Numbered from the stretch's first letter, positions 43,712 to 53,231 are shown. The stretch is 64,000 nt of DNA from Solirubrobacter taibaiensis (GCA_027587225.1 JAPDDQ010000002.1:248001-312000); one strand, 5' to 3'. Made by a program: numbers and translations. The notes: a model not told the origin generated them from the sequence alone.

Positions 43712-45340
43712 TCAGGCGACGGAAGCGAGCTGCGGGACCTCGGCCTGGATGTTGCCGAGGTTGGGGCGAGCGAGGTAGAAGCCCTGGCCGCAGCCGACGG
43801 CGAGGCTCTTGAGGCAGCAGAGCTCGTTCTCGTTCTCGATGCCCTCGGAGACGACGGTGGCGCCGACGTCCTTGGCGAAGGCGACGATCGCGGCGGCCAG
43901 GGACTGGCGGACCGGGTCGTCGTCGATGCCGCACACGAGCGTGCGGTCGAGCTTGAGGATGTCCGGGTTCACGCGCGTGACGTGGCGGAAGGAGGCGAAG
44001 CCGGAGCCGACGTCGTCGACGGCGACGCGGACGCCGAGGTCGCGCAGGCGGTCGAGCTGGGCCGACAGGGCGACGTAGTCCTCGACGGGCTGGTGCTCGG
44101 TGATCTCGACGACCAGCGGACGGTCGGACTTGTGGCGGGCGATGAGGAACGCGAGTTCGTCGTGCTCGAGCACGGCGGGTGACACGTTCAGCGCCAGGTA
44201 GCGACCGCTCGGGAGCCGCGTCTCGTGGCACTCCAGCGCGAGCCGGATAACGGCCAGCTCGAGATCGACGCCCATGTCGACGGCGTGCGCGTCCAGGAAG
44301 CAGCGTTCGGTGGGGAGCGCGTGGCCGTCGGCGTCCTTGAAGCGCGCCAGCGCCTCGGCTCCGACGACACGCCCCGAGGCCAGGTCCACGATCGGCTGGA
44401 AGGCGACGTCGAGGCCGAAGCCGTCGATCATGCGCTGCATCCGGTCCTCCACGCGCTGGCGGCGCTCGGCGTCCAGGGTCACGCGCTCCTCGTGGGCCCG
44501 GGCGCGCTCGCGCTCGGCCATCAGGTTGGCCGTGAGCTCGTCCTCGAACTCGCGCAACTTCTCGGCCACGGCGATGAAGCCGATCAGCAGGCCGACGGCG
44601 GGGATCGCGAACTGGCCGGCGCGCAGCGCCAGGGAGGCCCACCAGGCGCCCTCGAACAGCTGCGAGGCCCACATGTAGGCGAACGCGTCGAGCGCGGAGA
44701 GCGACAGCAGCGCGAGCACGCACATGTCACCCCACGAGATGGCGCCCGCGGCACGGCGGTACCAGACGAACGCCACGGCGGCGGACATGAGCACGATGCC
44801 GCCGACGGCGGCGCGCATGATCGGGGAGAACCCGTCGCTCGAGGCGAGATCGCCGAGCGGGGAAGGGGCTACGGCGGCCCAGGTGAGGAGGAGGGCACCC
44901 AGGCCGCCGAAGATGAGCAAGTTGCGACGTGTTGGGGTCACGCCGGCGAGCGCGATGATCCCGGAGCCGGCCAGCAGCACGTGCCAGATCAGGTAGCGGG
45001 CGGCGTTGGCGTCGTCGGTCTGGCGCACCGGGCCACCGTTGGGGAACAGGCTCGGCAGCGCGACCAGCGTCATGATCAGGCCGACCATGGCGAGCGTGGT
45101 GCCGACGGAGAGCCAAGCGAGGCGCTCGTCGCCGGTGCCGCGAGCGGACGCGTAGAACATGTGGCTCACCAATGCGGCACAGACGATGCCGAGCGTGAGG
45201 CATGCGGGGACGGCTGCACTGGATTCGCCGTCCCCGCCCGCCAGGGGAACAAACGCGGCCACCACGGCCATGACCACGCACGCACCCAGAAGCCGCAAAG
45301 TCACGGAAACGGATGGGCGGGCTGTGAGCAGTGGGGACAT
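43712..45340 (-). CDS. Membrane EAL-domain protein, likely c-di-GMP phosphodiesterase
   Basis: A 542-residue protein with about eight membrane helices in the first 260 residues, a charged coiled-coil linker (LREFEDELTANLMAERERAR) and a C-terminal EAL domain. Catalytic motifs are largely intact: EALAR for the EAL signature, LALNVSP (Asn), VVEITEHQ (Glu), DDVGSGFAS (Asp pair), ILKLDRTLV (Lys) and VVSEGIENE (Glu), with GQGFYLARP at the end. No GGDEF domain is present, so it probably degrades cyclic di-GMP in response to a membrane-derived signal. It is divergent from the Rieske oxygenase gene. Confidence 0.9.
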   Translation of the reverse strand: MSPLLTARPSVSVTLRLLGACVVMAVVAAFVPLAGGDGESSAAVPACLTLGIVCAALVSHMFYASARGTGDERLAWLSVGTTLAMVGLIMTLVALPSLFPNGGPVRQTDDANAARYLIWHVLLAGSGIIALAGVTPTRRNLLIFGGLGALLLTWAAVAPSPLGDLASSDGFSPIMRAAVGGIVLMSAAVAFVWYRRAAGAISWGDMCVLALLSLSALDAFAYMWASQLFEGAWWASLALRAGQFAIPAVGLLIGFIAVAEKLREFEDELTANLMAERERARAHEERVTLDAERRQRVEDRMQRMIDGFGLDVAFQPIVDLASGRVVGAEALARFKDADGHALPTERCFLDAHAVDMGVDLELAVIRLALECHETRLPSGRYLALNVSPAVLEHDELAFLIARHKSDRPLVVEITEHQPVEDYVALSAQLDRLRDLGVRVAVDDVGSGFASFRHVTRVNPDILKLDRTLVCGIDDDPVRQSLAAAIVAFAKDVGATVVSEGIENENELCCLKSLAVGCGQGFYLARPNLGNIQAEVPQLASVA

Positions 45341-45501
45341 GTCGGCCTAACTGGGGTGCACGTTGGACGGAAAGCACAAACGCCCGGCGGCGTCCAGACT
45401 TGCGCCAAAGTGGCCAAACGGACCAAACTGATCTTGTAGCCAGTTGCACAAACTCCGTGATACGGTTCCCGGCAGTTCAACTCCTGGAGGACGCACACGC
45501 G
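45341..45501. promoter_or_regulatory. Divergent intergenic region between EAL protein and Rieske oxygenase
   Basis: A 161-base spacer carrying both divergent promoters. It is less GC-rich near 45400-45480 and contains GTGGCCAAACGGACCAAAC and TTGCACAAACTCCG, but I cannot place -35/-10 boxes firmly. A CTGGAGG ribosome site (45484-45490) marks the ATG at 45502 and rules out the upstream in-frame starts. Confidence 0.4.
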
Positions 45502-46650
45502 ATGGCCGTGCCGAACCCCGCCCTGCCGCTCTACGCCAACGAACTCGAGCGCACGCTGCTGCCGCTGGAGCACGCCACCCAGCTGCCCGGGAAAGCCTTT
45601 ACCGACCCCGCCGTCCTGGAGTGGGAGCAGGCCAACTTCTTCGCTCGCGGATGGATCTGCGCGGGGCACCTCGAGCGGGTGTCGGATCGCGGACGATTCC
45701 TCCAGATCAACGTCGGTGCCGAAAGTGTCATCGTCGTCGGCGACGACGACGGCCTGCCGCGCGCGTTCTTGAACACCTGCCGGCACCGCGGCGCGCGGCT
45801 CGTCACCGAGCCGGAGGGCCAGATGCGTCGGCTGCAGTGCCCGTATCACGCGTGGTCGTACGGCTTCGACGGCTCGCTGCGCAACGCGCCGTTCACGGAG
45901 GGCCTGATCGATTTCGACCCGGCCTGCTTCGCGCTGCACGAGGTGCGGCTCGCGGTGGTCGAGGGCCTCGTCCTGCTCGACCTGTCCGGCGAGGCACCGC
46001 CGCCGCAGGACCACATCGGCGACCTCGCGCAGCACATGGCCGCCTACCGGCTGCCGGAGCTCAAGCGCGCGAAGCAGATCGTCTATGAGGTCGGCGCGAA
46101 CTGGAAGGCGATCGCCGAGAACTACAGCGAATGCCTGCACTGTCCCGGCGTGCACCCGGAGCTCAATCGCCTGAGCCATTACCTCACGGGCGAGACCTAC
46201 GAGGGCGCGGGCCTGTGGTGCGGCGGCTCGATGACGCTCGCGGAGGGCGTCGAGACGATGTCGACGGATGGGGCGACCCATGCGCGCCGCGCCATCGAAG
46301 GCGTCGACGAGCGCGTGATCCTGTACTTCCTGATCTTCCCCAACACGCTGGTCTCGCTGCACCCGGACTACGTGATGCTGCACACGCTGTGGCCGAAGGC
46401 GCACGACCGCACGGAGGTGGTGTGCGAGTGGTTCTTCGAGCCGGAGACGATGGCCGAACCGGGCTTCGATCCGACCGACGCCGTCGACTTCTGGGATCAG
46501 GTCAACCGCGAGGACTGGCACGTCTGCCAGCTCACGCAGCAGGGCATGAACTCGGCCCGCTTCACGCCCGGCCGGTACACGACGCAGGAGGGTGACGTGC
46601 ACGTCTTCGATCAGATGGTCGCCTCCCGCTACCTCGCCGCGCTCCGATGA
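45502..46650 (+). CDS. Rieske non-haem iron oxygenase, large subunit (glycine-betaine/carnitine-type)
   Basis: A 382-residue ring-hydroxylating-type oxygenase. The Rieske [2Fe-2S] motif is CRHRG...CPYHAW (Cys-x-His, then Cys-x2-His). The mononuclear iron motif is ENYSECLHCPGVHPEL. The Asn-Tyr-x-Glu-Cys-x-His-Cys form is typical of GbcA/CntA-like demethylases and monooxygenases of quaternary amines rather than of aromatic dioxygenases. A separate reductase would be needed, and none is obvious nearby. Start ATG 45502 follows CTGGAGG. It overlaps the flavoprotein gene by four bases (ATGA) and opens the 45-53 kb operon. Confidence 0.88.
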   Translation: MAVPNPALPLYANELERTLLPLEHATQLPGKAFTDPAVLEWEQANFFARGWICAGHLERVSDRGRFLQINVGAESVIVVGDDDGLPRAFLNTCRHRGARLVTEPEGQMRRLQCPYHAWSYGFDGSLRNAPFTEGLIDFDPACFALHEVRLAVVEGLVLLDLSGEAPPPQDHIGDLAQHMAAYRLPELKRAKQIVYEVGANWKAIAENYSECLHCPGVHPELNRLSHYLTGETYEGAGLWCGGSMTLAEGVETMSTDGATHARRAIEGVDERVILYFLIFPNTLVSLHPDYVMLHTLWPKAHDRTEVVCEWFFEPETMAEPGFDPTDAVDFWDQVNREDWHVCQLTQQGMNSARFTPGRYTTQEGDVHVFDQMVASRYLAALR

Positions 46651-48248
46651 GCGGGTTCGACGCGATCGTCGTCGGCGGCGGCCACAACGGCCTCACCGCG
46701 GCGGCGTACCTCGCGCGCGCGGGGCTGCGCGTGTGCGTTCTCGAACGGCGTGACCTGCTCGGCGGCGCGTGCGTGACCGAGGAGATCAGCCCCGGGCGCC
46801 GCGTGTCCCGCGCGTCGTACGTCGTCTCGATGCTGCGGCCCCAGGTCGTGAAGGACCTCGAGCTCAAGCGCTTCGGCTACGACCCGATCCCGCTGGACCC
46901 GCCGTTCGCGACGTTCGCGGCCGACGGCACGCCGATCCTCTTCCACAACGACGAGCAGGCGGCCTACGAGTCGCTCGCGCGGGTCTCCAAGCACGACGCG
47001 GACAAGATGCACGACTTCGAGGCGATGATGGAGCGCGTCGCCAACGTGCTGCGGCCGATGATGCTCAAGCCGCCGCCGGCGCTCGGCTCCAAGCGCCCGG
47101 GCGACGTGATGGAGCTGCTGCGCGAGGCCGGCCGCGCCGCCGGGCTCTCACAACGCGGGTTCCACGAGCTGTACCGCGTGATGACGATGTCCGTCGGCGA
47201 CCTGCTCGACGACTGGTTCGAGAACGACGCGCTCAAGGGCTCGTTCGCCTCGACCGGCGTGGTGGGCGTGTGGGCCGGACCCAGAACACCGGGCACGGCC
47301 TACAACCTGCTCCACCACGAGCTCGGCGAGATCAACGGCGTCGGCGGCGCGTGGGGACACGTGAAGGGCGGGATGGGCGCGATCTCGGAGTCGATCGCCG
47401 CCAGCGCGCGAGCGTTCGGTGCCGTGGTCCGCACCGACGCGACCGTCACGTCGATCAACGTCGCGGGCGGCCGGGTCACCGGCGTCACGCTGGAGAGCGG
47501 GGAGGAGGTCCTGGCGCCGATCGTCCTCTCCGGCGCGCACCCCAAGACGACTGTGCTCGACCTGGTCGGCGCGGAGCACTTCCCGGACGAGGTCGGCGAG
47601 GACATGCGCCGCTACCGCTCCCGCGGTGGCTCCGTGAAGGTCAACTGGATCCTGTCCGAGCCGCCGAAGCTGCCGGATGAGCGACTGCTGCACACCAGCC
47701 TGGCGATCTGCCCGAGCATCGACTACCTCGAGCGCGCCTGGCAGGACGCGACGCTCGGCAAGCCGGCCGCCCATCCGTACATCGAGGTCGAGGTGCCGAC
47801 CGCGATCGACCCGTCGCTCACGGACGACGGCACGACCGTGATGACGATGTTCACCCAGTACGGCCCGCACGACGAGGCCGGCTGGCCGGAGGGTGCGCGC
47901 GAGGCCTACGCGGACCGGTGTCTCGACATCATCGCCCGGTACGCGCCGAACGTCCGCGATGCCGTCATCCACTACGAGGTGCTCGCGCCGCCGGACCTGG
48001 AGCGCATCTTCGGCCTGGTGGGCGGCTCGATCTTCCAGGGCGAGCAGGGCCTGGACCAGATGGCGTTCATGCGGCCCACGCCGCTGCTGTCCCGCTACGC
48101 GACGCCCGTGCACGGCCTCTATTTGTGCGGCGCGGGCACCCATCCGGGCGGCGGCGTCATCGCGGCCGCGGGCCACAACGCCGCGCACCGAGTCCTCAAG
48201 GACCGCAGGAAGGCTGAACGTCGATTCAAGGTGCCCTCACGGGCTTGA
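46647..48248 (+). CDS. CrtI/phytoene desaturase-like FAD oxidoreductase (copy 1)
   Basis: A 533-residue flavoprotein with an N-terminal dinucleotide fold, AIVVGGGHNGLTAAAYLARAG, then VLERRDLLGGACVTEE, and a C-terminal FAD motif, LYLCGAGTHPGGGVIAAAGHNAA. The THPGGG ending is typical of the phytoene-desaturase/amine-oxidase relatives (pyridine nucleotide-disulphide oxidoreductase domain 2 type). No carotenoid genes are nearby, so carotenoid desaturation is unlikely. The position between a Rieske oxygenase and an amine-type ABC importer suggests oxidation of a nitrogenous or alicyclic substrate. A paralogue lies at 56936. The start overlaps the Rieske stop. Confidence 0.88.
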   Translation: MSGFDAIVVGGGHNGLTAAAYLARAGLRVCVLERRDLLGGACVTEEISPGRRVSRASYVVSMLRPQVVKDLELKRFGYDPIPLDPPFATFAADGTPILFHNDEQAAYESLARVSKHDADKMHDFEAMMERVANVLRPMMLKPPPALGSKRPGDVMELLREAGRAAGLSQRGFHELYRVMTMSVGDLLDDWFENDALKGSFASTGVVGVWAGPRTPGTAYNLLHHELGEINGVGGAWGHVKGGMGAISESIAASARAFGAVVRTDATVTSINVAGGRVTGVTLESGEEVLAPIVLSGAHPKTTVLDLVGAEHFPDEVGEDMRRYRSRGGSVKVNWILSEPPKLPDERLLHTSLAICPSIDYLERAWQDATLGKPAAHPYIEVEVPTAIDPSLTDDGTTVMTMFTQYGPHDEAGWPEGAREAYADRCLDIIARYAPNVRDAVIHYEVLAPPDLERIFGLVGGSIFQGEQGLDQMAFMRPTPLLSRYATPVHGLYLCGAGTHPGGGVIAAAGHNAAHRVLKDRRKAERRFKVPSRA

Positions 48249-48282
48249 CACGATAGTCACAAACGGCGAAGATCGGTCCGTC

Positions 48283-49560
48283 TTGAACGAGCCTTCAGGA
48301 CTGTCGCGCAGGGGTTTGCTGGCGTCCGCCGGAGCGTTGATCGGCGCGGCCGGCCTGGCGGGGTGCGAGAACACGACGACGCCCGTCGCCACCGCCGAGG
48401 GCACCGCCGGGAAGGGCATCATGGGGGACACCACGGCGGGCGGGCCGGTCGACGCCGCCGGCATCCCGCTCGCCCGCCGCGACTACCCGGTCACGCTGCC
48501 GCGGATCGGCGACCCGGTGAAGGCCGGCAGGCCCGAGAAGGGCGGCGAGCTGCAGGTCTACAACTACGCCGACTACCTGAACCCGGAGGTCATCCAGGCG
48601 TTCGGCGAGCAGGAGGGCGTGAGCGTCCGGGTCACGACGTTCCAGTCGCTCGACGAGGCGTTCACGAAGCTCTCGACCGGGCGCTTCCAGTTCGACGTGA
48701 TCTTCACGGCGCCCGACCATCTCCCGCGGTTGGTCGGCCGCAGCCTCATCCAGCCGCTCAACTTCGACCTGATCCCGAACCTGGTCAAAGAGACCTGGCC
48801 GGAGCTGCACTCGCCGTTCTACGACGTCGGGCCGCGCTACACGGTCCCGTACACGCTCTACACGACCGGGATCGGCTGGCGCAACGACCAGATCGGCTCG
48901 CTCGATCCCAACGCGCTGGGGTGGGAGTCGTTCTGGGAGGCGCAGGCGTTGCGCGGGAAGGTCGGCGTGCTCGACGACGCGCGCGAAGGCCTCGGCCTCG
49001 CCCTGATGCGCCGCGGCGTCTCCAACCTCAACACCGAGGACGAGGCGACGCTCAAACGCGCCTCAGACGACCTGATCGAGCTCAACGACATCGCCCGCGT
49101 GAAAGTGACGATCAACGGCTACGAGACGCTGCCGGCCGGCCGGATGACGATGAACCAGGTGTGGTCGGGCGACATGCTCAACGCGGTCATCTCCTACCTG
49201 CCGGAGGGGACGACCGGCGAGGTGCTCTCGTACTGGTTCCAGAAGGCGGGCGGGCCGGTGTTCAACGACTGCATGTGCGTCGGCGTGGACGCCGCGAAGC
49301 CGGTGATGGCGCACAAGTTCCTCAACTACCTGCTGCAGCCGGACGTCGCGCTGAAGAACTTCGTCGAGTACGTCGGCTATCAGCCGCCGATCACGAAGAT
49401 CGACGCCGCCGCGCTGTTCGAGCAGCAGATCCTGCCCGAGAACCTGCGCAACTGCGTGGTCACGCGTGACGACTACGCCAGCGGGAACGCGTACCTGGCG
49501 CTCACCGCGGACGGGCGCCGGCGCTGGGACCAGGCGTGGGGCGCCTTCCGGAACGGATGA
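48283..49560 (+). CDS. Spermidine/putrescine-type ABC substrate-binding lipoprotein
   Basis: A 425-residue PotD/PotF-like binding protein. The start is taken at TTG 48283, giving GLSRRGLLASAGALIGAAGLAGCEN: a twin-arginine followed by a hydrophobic core and lipobox LAGC, so it is exported (possibly by Tat) and lipidated. The mature protein has the typical GGELQVYNYADYLNPEVIQAFGE start and a periplasmic-binding fold with VPYTLYTTGIGWRNDQIG. The ligand is a cationic amine or polyamine by family, perhaps a betaine here. Its stop overlaps the permease start (ATGA), heading a three-gene transporter. Confidence 0.9.
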   Translation: MNEPSGLSRRGLLASAGALIGAAGLAGCENTTTPVATAEGTAGKGIMGDTTAGGPVDAAGIPLARRDYPVTLPRIGDPVKAGRPEKGGELQVYNYADYLNPEVIQAFGEQEGVSVRVTTFQSLDEAFTKLSTGRFQFDVIFTAPDHLPRLVGRSLIQPLNFDLIPNLVKETWPELHSPFYDVGPRYTVPYTLYTTGIGWRNDQIGSLDPNALGWESFWEAQALRGKVGVLDDAREGLGLALMRRGVSNLNTEDEATLKRASDDLIELNDIARVKVTINGYETLPAGRMTMNQVWSGDMLNAVISYLPEGTTGEVLSYWFQKAGGPVFNDCMCVGVDAAKPVMAHKFLNYLLQPDVALKNFVEYVGYQPPITKIDAAALFEQQILPENLRNCVVTRDDYASGNAYLALTADGRRRWDQAWGAFRNG

Positions 49561-50435
49561 AGCGCCCGTGGCTGGCCGTGCCGGGGTTGGCGTGGCTCGC
49601 CGCGTTCTTCCTCGTCGCCTTCTACGCGGTGGTGGCGGTCGGGTTCGGGAACATCACCGACGTCTACGACCCGGTCCCGCACTGGAACCCGCTGGACTGG
49701 AACGTCGGCTACATCCTGCAGGCGCTGGAGGACATCCTGCCGGGCGGGCGCACGTGGCCGGTGTTCGTACGCACGCTGATCTACGTGGTGATCGCGGTGC
49801 TGCTGTCGCTCGCGATCGGCTACCCGGTCGCGTATTACGTCTCGCGCTACGTGACCGGGCGCAAGAAGGCGCTGCTGCTGATCCTGCTGGTGGCGCCGTT
49901 CTGGATCTCGTACCTGATGCGGATGTTCGCCTGGACCAACCTGCTGGCCGACGGCGGCTACGCGGCGACGGTGCTCAACGCGCTCTCGCTCGACGCGATC
50001 TTCCTCGACGGAACCGACTGGCTCGGCGGCCAGCACGTGGCCGTGGTCATGGGGCTCGTCTACGGCTACGTGCCGTACCTCATTCTGCCGCTGTACGCGT
50101 CGTTGGACCGGATCGACGAGCGGCTGATCGAGGCCGCGCGCGACCTCGGCGCCTCGTCGTCGGGCGCGTTCCGGCGGGTCGTGCTGCCGCTCTCGCGCGC
50201 GGGAACGCTCGGCGGCATCGTGCTGATCGCGCTGCCGATGTTCGGCGACTACTACACGCCGGACCTGATGTCGGGCTCGCCGCGGACGGCGATGCTCGGG
50301 AACACGATCAACAACTACGTGCAGGGCGGGCCGGACAAGGCGCTGGGTGCGGCGATGACGCTGCTGCTCTCCGCCTTCCTGCTGGTGTTCATGCTCTATT
50401 ACCTGCGCGAGCTGCGCCGCGAGAACACGGTATGA
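49557..50435 (+). CDS. ABC permease, PotB-like
   Basis: A 292-residue inner-membrane permease with about six helices (WLAVPGLAWLAAFFLVAFYA at the start) and the EAA loop around EAARDLGASSSGAFRRVVLP, the contact to the ATPase. It pairs with the second permease that overlaps it by four bases. The PotB-type long first periplasmic loop (VPHWNPLDWNVGYILQ) is present. It imports the ligand delivered by the 48283 lipoprotein. Confidence 0.92.
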   Translation: MKRPWLAVPGLAWLAAFFLVAFYAVVAVGFGNITDVYDPVPHWNPLDWNVGYILQALEDILPGGRTWPVFVRTLIYVVIAVLLSLAIGYPVAYYVSRYVTGRKKALLLILLVAPFWISYLMRMFAWTNLLADGGYAATVLNALSLDAIFLDGTDWLGGQHVAVVMGLVYGYVPYLILPLYASLDRIDERLIEAARDLGASSSGAFRRVVLPLSRAGTLGGIVLIALPMFGDYYTPDLMSGSPRTAMLGNTINNYVQGGPDKALGAAMTLLLSAFLLVFMLYYLRELRRENTV

Positions 50436-51250
50436 AGCGCTCGCGGCTGCTCCCGGCGATCACGTGGATCTACGTCGTGTGGTCGCTGTTGCCCGTGCTG
50501 ATCGCGATCCGGTTCGCGTTCAACGAAGGGCGCTCGCGCACGTCCGGGCAAGGGTTCTCGCTGCGCTGGTTCTGGACCGATCCCACTCTGAGCGTCCGGA
50601 ACGACCCGACGCTGGCGAGCGCGTTGGAGCACTCGCTGGTGCTGGCCGGCCTGGCGATGCTGCTCGCCGTGCCGTTGGGTACCGCGCTGGCCATCGGGCT
50701 GCAGCGCTGGCGCGGACGGGGCGCGGGTGTCACGAACGTGCTGATGCTGCTGCCGCTCGTCACCCCGGAGCTGGTGTTCGCGGTCGGCCTGTTCCTGCTG
50801 TTCACGAGCGCGTTCGGGTTCATCGGGCTCGGCACGACGGCGCAGGTGATCGGCCACGTGACGTTCTCGATCTCCTGGGTGGTGCTGATCGTGCGCGGGC
50901 GGCTGGTGATGATCGGACGCGACGTGGAGGAGGCCGCCGCGGACCTCGGCGCTCCGCCCTGGCACGTGCTCCGGCGCGTCCTGCTGCCGCTGCTCGGGCC
51001 GGCCATCGCGGCCTCGTTGCTGACCGTCTTCGCGCTGAGCATCGACGACTTCGTGGTGGCGCAGTACATGGCCTCCGGCGCCGACACCACCACGGTTCCG
51101 ATGCGGATCTACTCCACCGCCCGCGCGGCGCCGACGCCGGCCCTGAACGCGCTCGCGACGATCATGCTCGTGCTGTCGCTGGCGGCGCTCGCCCTGGCCT
51201 GGCTGGCGTTCCGGCGCCGGCCCGATGCGATCGCGGGGTTGCGCCGATGA
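50432..51250 (+). CDS. ABC permease, PotC-like
   Basis: A 272-residue permease starting at ATG 50432 (ATGA overlap with the PotB-like stop). It has six predicted helices (ITWIYVVWSLLPVLIAI, then LVLAGLAMLLAVPLGTALAI) and the EAA loop EEAAADLGAPPWHVLRRVLLP. It forms the heterodimer with the PotB-like subunit. The stop overlaps the ATPase gene start, so all four transporter genes are coupled. Confidence 0.92.
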   Translation: MKRSRLLPAITWIYVVWSLLPVLIAIRFAFNEGRSRTSGQGFSLRWFWTDPTLSVRNDPTLASALEHSLVLAGLAMLLAVPLGTALAIGLQRWRGRGAGVTNVLMLLPLVTPELVFAVGLFLLFTSAFGFIGLGTTAQVIGHVTFSISWVVLIVRGRLVMIGRDVEEAAADLGAPPWHVLRRVLLPLLGPAIAASLLTVFALSIDDFVVAQYMASGADTTTVPMRIYSTARAAPTPALNALATIMLVLSLAALALAWLAFRRRPDAIAGLRR

Positions 51251-52290
51251 GCCTGGTCCTGGACCACCTGGTCAAGCGCTACGGCGACGTGCTGGCCGTA
51301 GACGACGTCTCGATGGAGATCGCCCACGGTGAGTTCTTCACCCTGCTCGGCCCCTCGGGGTGCGGGAAGACGTCGACGCTGCGGCTCATCGCGGGGTTCG
51401 AGAAGCTCGACAGCGGCGCGATCACGCTCGACGGCGCCGACATCGCGAGCAAGCCGCCGCACAAGCGGCCCGTGAACACAGTCTTCCAGTCCTACGCGTT
51501 GTTCCCGCACATGACCGTGGCCGAGAATGTCGCCTTCGGGCTGCGGTACAAGCGCGTGTCGAAGACGGAGGTCGCGCGGCGGGTGGGCGAGGCGATGGAC
51601 CTCGTCCAGCTGGGGGAACTGGGCGCGCGGCGGCCGGGGCAGCTCAGCGGTGGTCAGCAGCAACGCGTCGCGCTGGCTCGCGCCTTGGTGCTCGAGCCGC
51701 CGGTGCTGCTGCTGGACGAGCCGCTGGGCGCGCTGGATGCGCGGCTGCGGATCGATTTGCAGGTGGAGCTCAAGCGCATCCAGGAGACGCTGGAGATCAC
51801 GTTCGTCTACGTCACGCACGACCAGGACGAGGCGCTGACGATGAGCGACCGCGTGGCCGTGATGAAGGGCGGCAAGGTCGAGCAGTGCGACGAGCCGCGC
51901 GTGCTCTACGAGGAGCCGGGCACGGCGTTCGTGGCGAACTTCCTCGGCTCCTCGAACCTGATTCCCGCCGTGGTCTCGGCCGACGGGCTGCAGGTGGGGG
52001 AGTTCGCGCTGCGCGCGGACGTCGACGGGCGGACCGGCGAGGCGCTCGCGATGATCCGGCCCGAGCGCGTGCGCCTGGAGCCACACGGGTCCGGCGGCGA
52101 GAACCGCGTGCCAGGGATGGTCGAGGCGGTCGTCTACCTCGGCTTCCACCAGGACGTGCGCGTGCGGCTGGCGTCTGGTGCGTTGGTGCGCTGCGACGTC
52201 CCCAACGACGGGACCGCGGTCGAGCACACCTCCGGCGACCCCGTCTGCGTGCACCTGCCGGCCGAGTGCCTGCGGGTCCTGGAGCCATGA
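51247..52290 (+). CDS. ABC ATP-binding protein, PotA-like
   Basis: A 347-residue ATPase of the spermidine/putrescine (MalK-like) group: Walker A GPSGCGKTSTLRLIAGF, Q-loop VFQSYALFPHMTVAENVAFG, signature LSGGQQQRVALARAL, Walker B LLLDEPLGALDARLR and the switch His in VTHDQDEAL. The C-terminal TOBE domain (about 270-347) includes EALAMIRPERVRLEP and may bind a regulatory ligand. It energises the two permeases. Its TGA overlaps the TetR-hotdog gene start. Confidence 0.94.
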   Translation: MSLVLDHLVKRYGDVLAVDDVSMEIAHGEFFTLLGPSGCGKTSTLRLIAGFEKLDSGAITLDGADIASKPPHKRPVNTVFQSYALFPHMTVAENVAFGLRYKRVSKTEVARRVGEAMDLVQLGELGARRPGQLSGGQQQRVALARALVLEPPVLLLDEPLGALDARLRIDLQVELKRIQETLEITFVYVTHDQDEALTMSDRVAVMKGGKVEQCDEPRVLYEEPGTAFVANFLGSSNLIPAVVSADGLQVGEFALRADVDGRTGEALAMIRPERVRLEPHGSGGENRVPGMVEAVVYLGFHQDVRVRLASGALVRCDVPNDGTAVEHTSGDPVCVHLPAECLRVLEP

Positions 52291-53231
52291 GACGGCGCGA
52301 CGAGCTGCTCGGCGCGGCGCGCCGCGTCATCGGTCGTGACGGCTTCGCGGGGGCGACCGTGGGGACGATCACGCGCGAGGCGGGCGCGTCGCTGGGGTTG
52401 CTCAACTACCACTTCGGGTCACGCGACGAGGTGGTCGCGGAGGCGTTCGCGGCGGCCGCGCGAGAGGACCTGGACGCGCTGGAGGCGATCTCGCGGCGCT
52501 TCGAGGCGCCGCCCGAGCGGCTCGCGGCCTACCTGGACCAGTCCGAGTGGGCGGACCAGGGCTCGTGGCGGCTGTGGATCGACGCCTGGGGCTCCTCGAT
52601 CCACTCGTCGCTCGTACGCGACACGCTCGGGCGGTTCGACGTCGGCTGGCGGGCGGTGCTGGCCGAGGTGCTGGCGGACGGCGTGCGCCAGGGCTGCTGG
52701 GCGTGCGCGGACGTGCAGGACACGGCGGCGCGGCTGGTCGCGGTGCTGGACGGGATCGGGCTGCACGCGACGGTCCACGGCGAGGACGTGCCACCCGCGC
52801 GGGCAGCGGCCTGGGCCCGGCGGCTCGCGGAGCTCGAGCTGGGGGTGACGTTGCCGTCGCCACCGGTGTACGAGGCGCCCCGGTCGGCATCCGTGCACCG
52901 CGTGGGGCTCTCGATCCGCGCCCGCGACCTGGACGCGCACGGCCACGTCGATCCCGCCGTGCTGTTCACCTTCCTGGAGGAGGCGCGGCTGGCCTGGCTC
53001 GGCGACCGCGTGCCCGAGGCCGTCGTCACGCACGTGGCCGTGCGCTACCTGCGGTCACTCGGGCGCGATGCCGTGGAGGTGACGTGCACGCTCGACACCG
53101 TCGGCCGAGCGAGCTTCCGCACCCGGGAGACCGTGGCCACCGCGGACGGCGTGGCGGTGGAGGCGGCGACGACCCTGGAGGTGCCGGGGCGCGCGCTGAC
53201 GTCGGACGAGCGGGAGGCGCTGGCGGCATGA
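52287..53231 (+). CDS. TetR-family regulator fused to a hotdog thioesterase-like domain
   Basis: A 314-residue two-part protein. Residues 1-50 are a TetR helix-turn-helix (GFAGATVGTITREAGASLGL then LNYHFGSRDEVVAEAF), followed by a ligand domain to about residue 190. Residues about 205-305 form a hotdog fold of the 4-hydroxybenzoyl-CoA thioesterase type: RARDLDAHGHVDPAVLFTFL, with the Asp/His/Gly-His of the active-site region, and LEEARLAWLGD. Thioesterases fused to TetR are unusual. The domain may sense or hydrolyse an acyl-CoA of this pathway. Betainyl-CoA thioesterases of carnitine breakdown have the hotdog fold, which suits the Rieske/Pot context. It overlaps the ATPase stop (ATGA) and converges on the BetI-like gene. 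Confidence 0.82.
   Translation: MRRRDELLGAARRVIGRDGFAGATVGTITREAGASLGLLNYHFGSRDEVVAEAFAAAAREDLDALEAISRRFEAPPERLAAYLDQSEWADQGSWRLWIDAWGSSIHSSLVRDTLGRFDVGWRAVLAEVLADGVRQGCWACADVQDTAARLVAVLDGIGLHATVHGEDVPPARAAAWARRLAELELGVTLPSPPVYEAPRSASVHRVGLSIRARDLDAHGHVDPAVLFTFLEEARLAWLGDRVPEAVVTHVAVRYLRSLGRDAVEVTCTLDTVGRASFRTRETVATADGVAVEAATTLEVPGRALTSDEREALAA

Noticed and set aside
46647-48248. Carotenoid biosynthesis (crtI) call
   Set aside because: The CrtI-like fold is real, but no crtB, crtE or cyclase is nearby and the neighbours are an amine-type importer and a Rieske oxygenase, so a carotenoid role is unsupported.
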